Source: Pardosa pseudoannulata
Taxonomy: Eukaryota; Arthropoda; Arachnida; Araneae; Lycosidae
Direction of reading: 5' to 3'
NCBI GenBank assembly: GCA_032207245.1
Contig: CM063500.1
Coordinates: 80,848,093 to 80,912,092, forward strand
Length of the DNA: 64,000 nt
Shown here: piece after piece, positions 60,651 to 64,000 of the stretch
How positions within the stretch are numbered: position 1 is the first letter of the stretch
Layout: each line of letters opens with the position of its first letter
Program-made: the position numbers and the translations under genes
Notes under the pieces: generated by a model
Databases searched by the model: none
The model's input: only the letters and a program-made list of their open reading frames with translations
Told to the model about the DNA's origin: nothing

Positions 60651-63600
60651 TATTTTTGTTAAATTTGTTCTATTTTATAACTATTTTATTTGTCATTCAG
60701 ATAACTATACTATCTGTTGAAGGGTGTGAGTGCTGGGATGCCCGCGGAGAAGTCTGAATTGTAATTGGAGAAGGTATTTGTCATTTCTCTTATGTTTATT
60801 TTCTTTAGTATTTTTGTTAAATTTGTTCCATTTTTATAACTATTTTTATTTGTCATTCAGATAACTATAGTATCCGTTGAAGGGTGTGAGTGCTGGGATG
60901 CCCGCGGAGAAGTCTGAATTGTAATTGGAGAAGGTATTTGTCATTTCTCTTATGTTTATTTTCTTTAGTATTTTGTTAAATTTGTTCCATTTTTATAACT
61001 ATTTTTATTTGTCATTCAGATAACTATAGTATCCGTTGAAGGGTGTGAGTGCTGGGATGCCCGCGGAGAAGTCTGAATTGTAATTGGAGAAGGTATTTGT
61101 CATTTCTCTTATGTTTATTTTCTTTAGTATTTTTGTTAAATTTGTTCCATTTTTATAACTATTTTTATTTGTCATTCAGATAAATATAGTATCCGTTGAA
61201 GGGTGTGAGTGCTGGGATGCCCGCGGAGAAGTCTGAATTGTAATTGGAGAAGGTATTTGTCATTTCTCTTTTGTTTATTTTCTTTAGTATTTTGTTAAAT
61301 TTGTTCCATTTTTATAACTATTTTTATTTGTCATTCAGATAACTATAGTATCCGTTGAAGGGTGTGAGTGCTGGGATGCCCGCGGAGAAGTCTGAATTGT
61401 AATTGGAGAAGGTATTTGTCATTTCTCTTATGTTTATTTTCTTTAGTATTTTTGTTAAATTTGTTCCATTTTTATAACTATTTTTATTTGTCATTCAGAT
61501 AACTATAGTATCCGTTGAAGGGTGTGAGTGCTGGGATGCCCGCGGAGAAGTCTGAATTGTAATTGGAGAAGGTATTTGTCATTTCTCTTATGTTTATTTT
61601 CTTTAGTATTTTTGTTAAATTTGTTCCATTTTTATAACTATTTTTATTTGTCATTCAGATAACTATAGTATCCGTTGAAGGGTGTGAGTGCTGGGATGCC
61701 CGCGGAGAAGTCTGAATTGTAATTGGAGAAGGTATTTGTCATTTCTCTTATGTTTATTTTCTTTAGTATTTTTGTTAAATTTGTTCTATTTTTATAACTA
61801 TTTTTATTTGTCATTCAGATAACTATAGTATCTGTTGACAGGTGTGAGTGCTGGGATGCCCGCGGAGAAGTCTGAATTGTAATTGGAGAAGGTATTTGTC
61901 ATTTCTCTTATGTTTATTTTCTTTAGTATTTTTGTTAAATTTGTTCCATTTTTATAACTATTTTTATTTGTCATTCAGATAACTATAGTATCCGTTGAAG
62001 GGTGTGAGTGCTGGGATGCCCGCGGAGAAGTCTGAATTGTAATTGGAGAAGGTATTTGTCATTTCTCTTATGTTTATTTTCTTTAGTATTTTTGTTAAAT
62101 TTGTTCCATTTTTATAACTATTTTTATTTGTCATTCAGATAACTATAGTATCCGTTGAAGGGTGTGAGTGCTGGGATGCCCGCGGAGAAGTCTGAATTGT
62201 AATTGGAGAAGGTATTTGTCATTTCTCTTATGTTTATTTTCTTTAGTATTTTTGTTAAATTTGTTCCATTTTTATAACTATTTTTATTTGTCATTCAGAT
62301 AACTATAGTATCCGTTGAAGGGTGTGAGTGCTGGGATGCCCGCGGAGAAGTCTGAATTGTAATTGGAGAAGGTATTTGTCATTTCTCTTATGTTTATTTT
62401 CTTTAGTATTTTGTTAAATTTGTTCCATTTTTATAACTATTTTTATTTGTCATTCAGATAACTATAGTATCCGTTGAAGGGTGTGAGTGCTGGGATGCCC
62501 GCGGAGAAGTCTGAATTGTAATTGGAGAAGGTATTTGTCATTTCTCTTATGTTTATTTTCTTTAGTATTTTTGTTAAATTTGTTCTATTTTATAACTATT
62601 TTTATTTGTCATTCAGATAACTATACTATCTGTTGAAGGGTGTGAGTGCTGGGATGCCCGCGGAGAAGTCTGAATTGTAATTGGAGAAGGTATTTGTCAT
62701 TTCTCTTATGTTTATTTTATTAAGTATTTTAGTTAAATTTGTTCCATTTTTATAACTATTTTTATTTGTCATTCAGATAACTATAGTATCCGTTGAAGGG
62801 TGTGAGTGCTGGGATGCCCGCGGAGAAGTCTGAATTGTAATTGGAGAAGGTATTTGTCATTTCTCTTATGTTTATTTTCTTTAGTATTTTAGTTAAATTT
62901 GTTCCATTTTTATAACTATTTTTATTTGTCATTCAGATAACTATAGTATCCGTTGAAGGGTGTGAGTGCTGGGATGCCCGCGGAGAAGTCTGAATTGTAA
63001 TTGGAGAAGGTATTTGTCATTTCTCTTATGTTTATTTTCTTTAGTATTTTAGTTAAATTGTTCCATTTTTATAACTATTTTTATTTGTCATTCGATAACT
63101 ATGGTATCCGTTGAAGGGTGTGAGTGCTGGGATGCCCGCGGAGAAGTCTGAATTGTAATTGGAGAAGGTATTTGTCATTTCTCTTATGTTTATTTTCTTT
63201 AGTATTTTTGTTAAATTTGTTCTATTTTTATAACTATTTTTATTTGTCATTCAGATAACTATAGTATCCGTTGAAGGGTGAGTGCTGGGATGCCCGCGGA
63301 GAAGTCTGAATTGTAATTGGAGAAGGTATTTGTCATTTCTCTTATGTTTATTTTCTTTAGTATTTTTGTTAAATTTGTTCCATTTTTATAACTATTTTTA
63401 TTTGTCATTCAGATAACTATAGTATCCGTTGAAGGGTGTGAGTGCTGGGATGCCCGCGGAGAAGTCTGAATTGTAATTGGAGAAGGTATTTGTCATTTCT
63501 CTTATGTTTATTTTCTTTAGTATTTTTGTTAAATTTGTTCCATTTTTATAACTATTTTATTTGTCATTCAGATAACTATACTATCTGTTGAAGGGTGTGA

Positions 63601-64000
63601 GTGCTGGGATGCCCGCGGAGAAGTCTGAATTGTAATTGGAGAAGGTATTTGTCATTTCTCTTATGTTTATTTTCTTTAGTATTTTGTTAAATTTGTTCCA
63701 TTTTTATAACTATTTTTATTTGTCATTCAGATAACTATAGTATCCGTTGAAGGGTGTGAGTGCTGGGATGCCCGCGGAGAAGTCTGAATTGTAATTGGAG
63801 AAGGTATTTGTCATTTCTCTTATGTTTATTTTCTTTAGTATTTTTGTTAAATTTGTTCCATTTTTATAAATATATTTATTTGTCATTCAGATAACTATAG
63901 TATCCGTTGAAGGGTGTGAGTGCTGGGATGCCCGCGGAGAAGTCTGAATTGTAATTGGAGAAGGTATTTGTCATTTCTCTTATGTTTATTTTCTTTAGTA

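Larger units (their letters stand above)
29433..64000 (+). repeat. 159/160-bp satellite DNA array, ~215 monomers, head to tail
   Basis: The same unit repeats in one orientation to the window end. In order a monomer holds ataactatagtatccgttg, a GC-rich box agggtgtgagtgctggga + tgcccgcggagaag, tctgaattgtaattggag, aaggtatttgtcatttctc, ttatgtttattttctttag, a tattt(t)tgttaaatttg T-run, ttccatttttataactat and ttttatttgtcattcag. Length is 160 bp with five Ts in the T-run and 159 bp with four. The first half monomer (29433-29497) is decayed and the first full one (from 29498) has extra substitutions, as usual at satellite edges. No transcription or protein role is evident: 160 is not a multiple of three, so frames break within one or two units. 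Size and composition fit a centromeric or pericentromeric satellite, but that is inference. Confidence 0.98.

Noticed and set aside
33505..63250. Recurrent 55-110-codon open frames in the satellite on both strands
   Set aside because: They come from the repeated monomer itself. At 160 bp the frame shifts every unit, and in the 159-bp form a stop appears in the T-run region. Composition and position follow the repeat, not a gene.
29433..64000. CRISPR-like array
   Set aside because: The whole 159/160-bp unit repeats with no unique spacers, and the context is eukaryotic.
29498..64000. CENP-B box in the monomer (tccgttgaagggtgt)
   Set aside because: Only about five of the nine core positions agree and the final CGGG block is missing, so the resemblance is not better than chance.

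Overview
This looks like nuclear, non-coding DNA from an animal, most likely an arthropod or another invertebrate. It is very AT-rich and has no operons, ribosome binding sites or long open reading frames. It carries decayed LINEs of types common in arthropods, TTAA-flanked piggyBac-like elements and a long head-to-tail satellite array. The species cannot be named from the sequence. I found no intact host gene, tRNA or rRNA; the short open frames are chance frames or pieces of dead mobile elements.

Layout. Positions 1 to about 29.3 kb are a graveyard of repeats: a 640-bp tandem duplication (1-1085), a three-copy 165-bp array (2307-2801), hairpins at 4163 and 7161, an unclassified ~470-bp interspersed family (four copies), two TTAA-type DNA transposon remnants (8867-9612 and 10568-11201), two pieces of a LINE reverse transcriptase without RNase H on the + strand (14761-15380 and 21640-21900), and three minus-strand copies of another LINE family sharing one 3' end (15895-17165, 19060-19640, 24510-24720). 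A ~290-bp tandem array with internal hairpins lies at 22960-24100.

From about 29.43 kb to the window end is one satellite array of some 215 monomers, all in one orientation, with a 159/160-bp unit. It starts at an AT microsatellite through a decayed half monomer and runs off the right edge. Two runs of exactly 100 N (33638-33737, 57833-57932) are assembly gaps, so the true length is unknown. Long blocks are perfectly homogenised (eleven identical 160-bp units from 31401). Others are rich in small indels (42.6-43.7 kb, 57.9-60.65 kb), the latter next to a gap. Rare linked variants recur many kb apart, as expected from unequal exchange or conversion. The nucleosome-like unit, AT-rich body and one conserved GC-rich box make a centromeric or pericentromeric role plausible but unproven.

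The most notable items are the array and its internal structure, the internally deleted LINE at 15.9-17.1 kb, and the paired TTAA elements with related ends. I see no evidence of a new protein-coding system.
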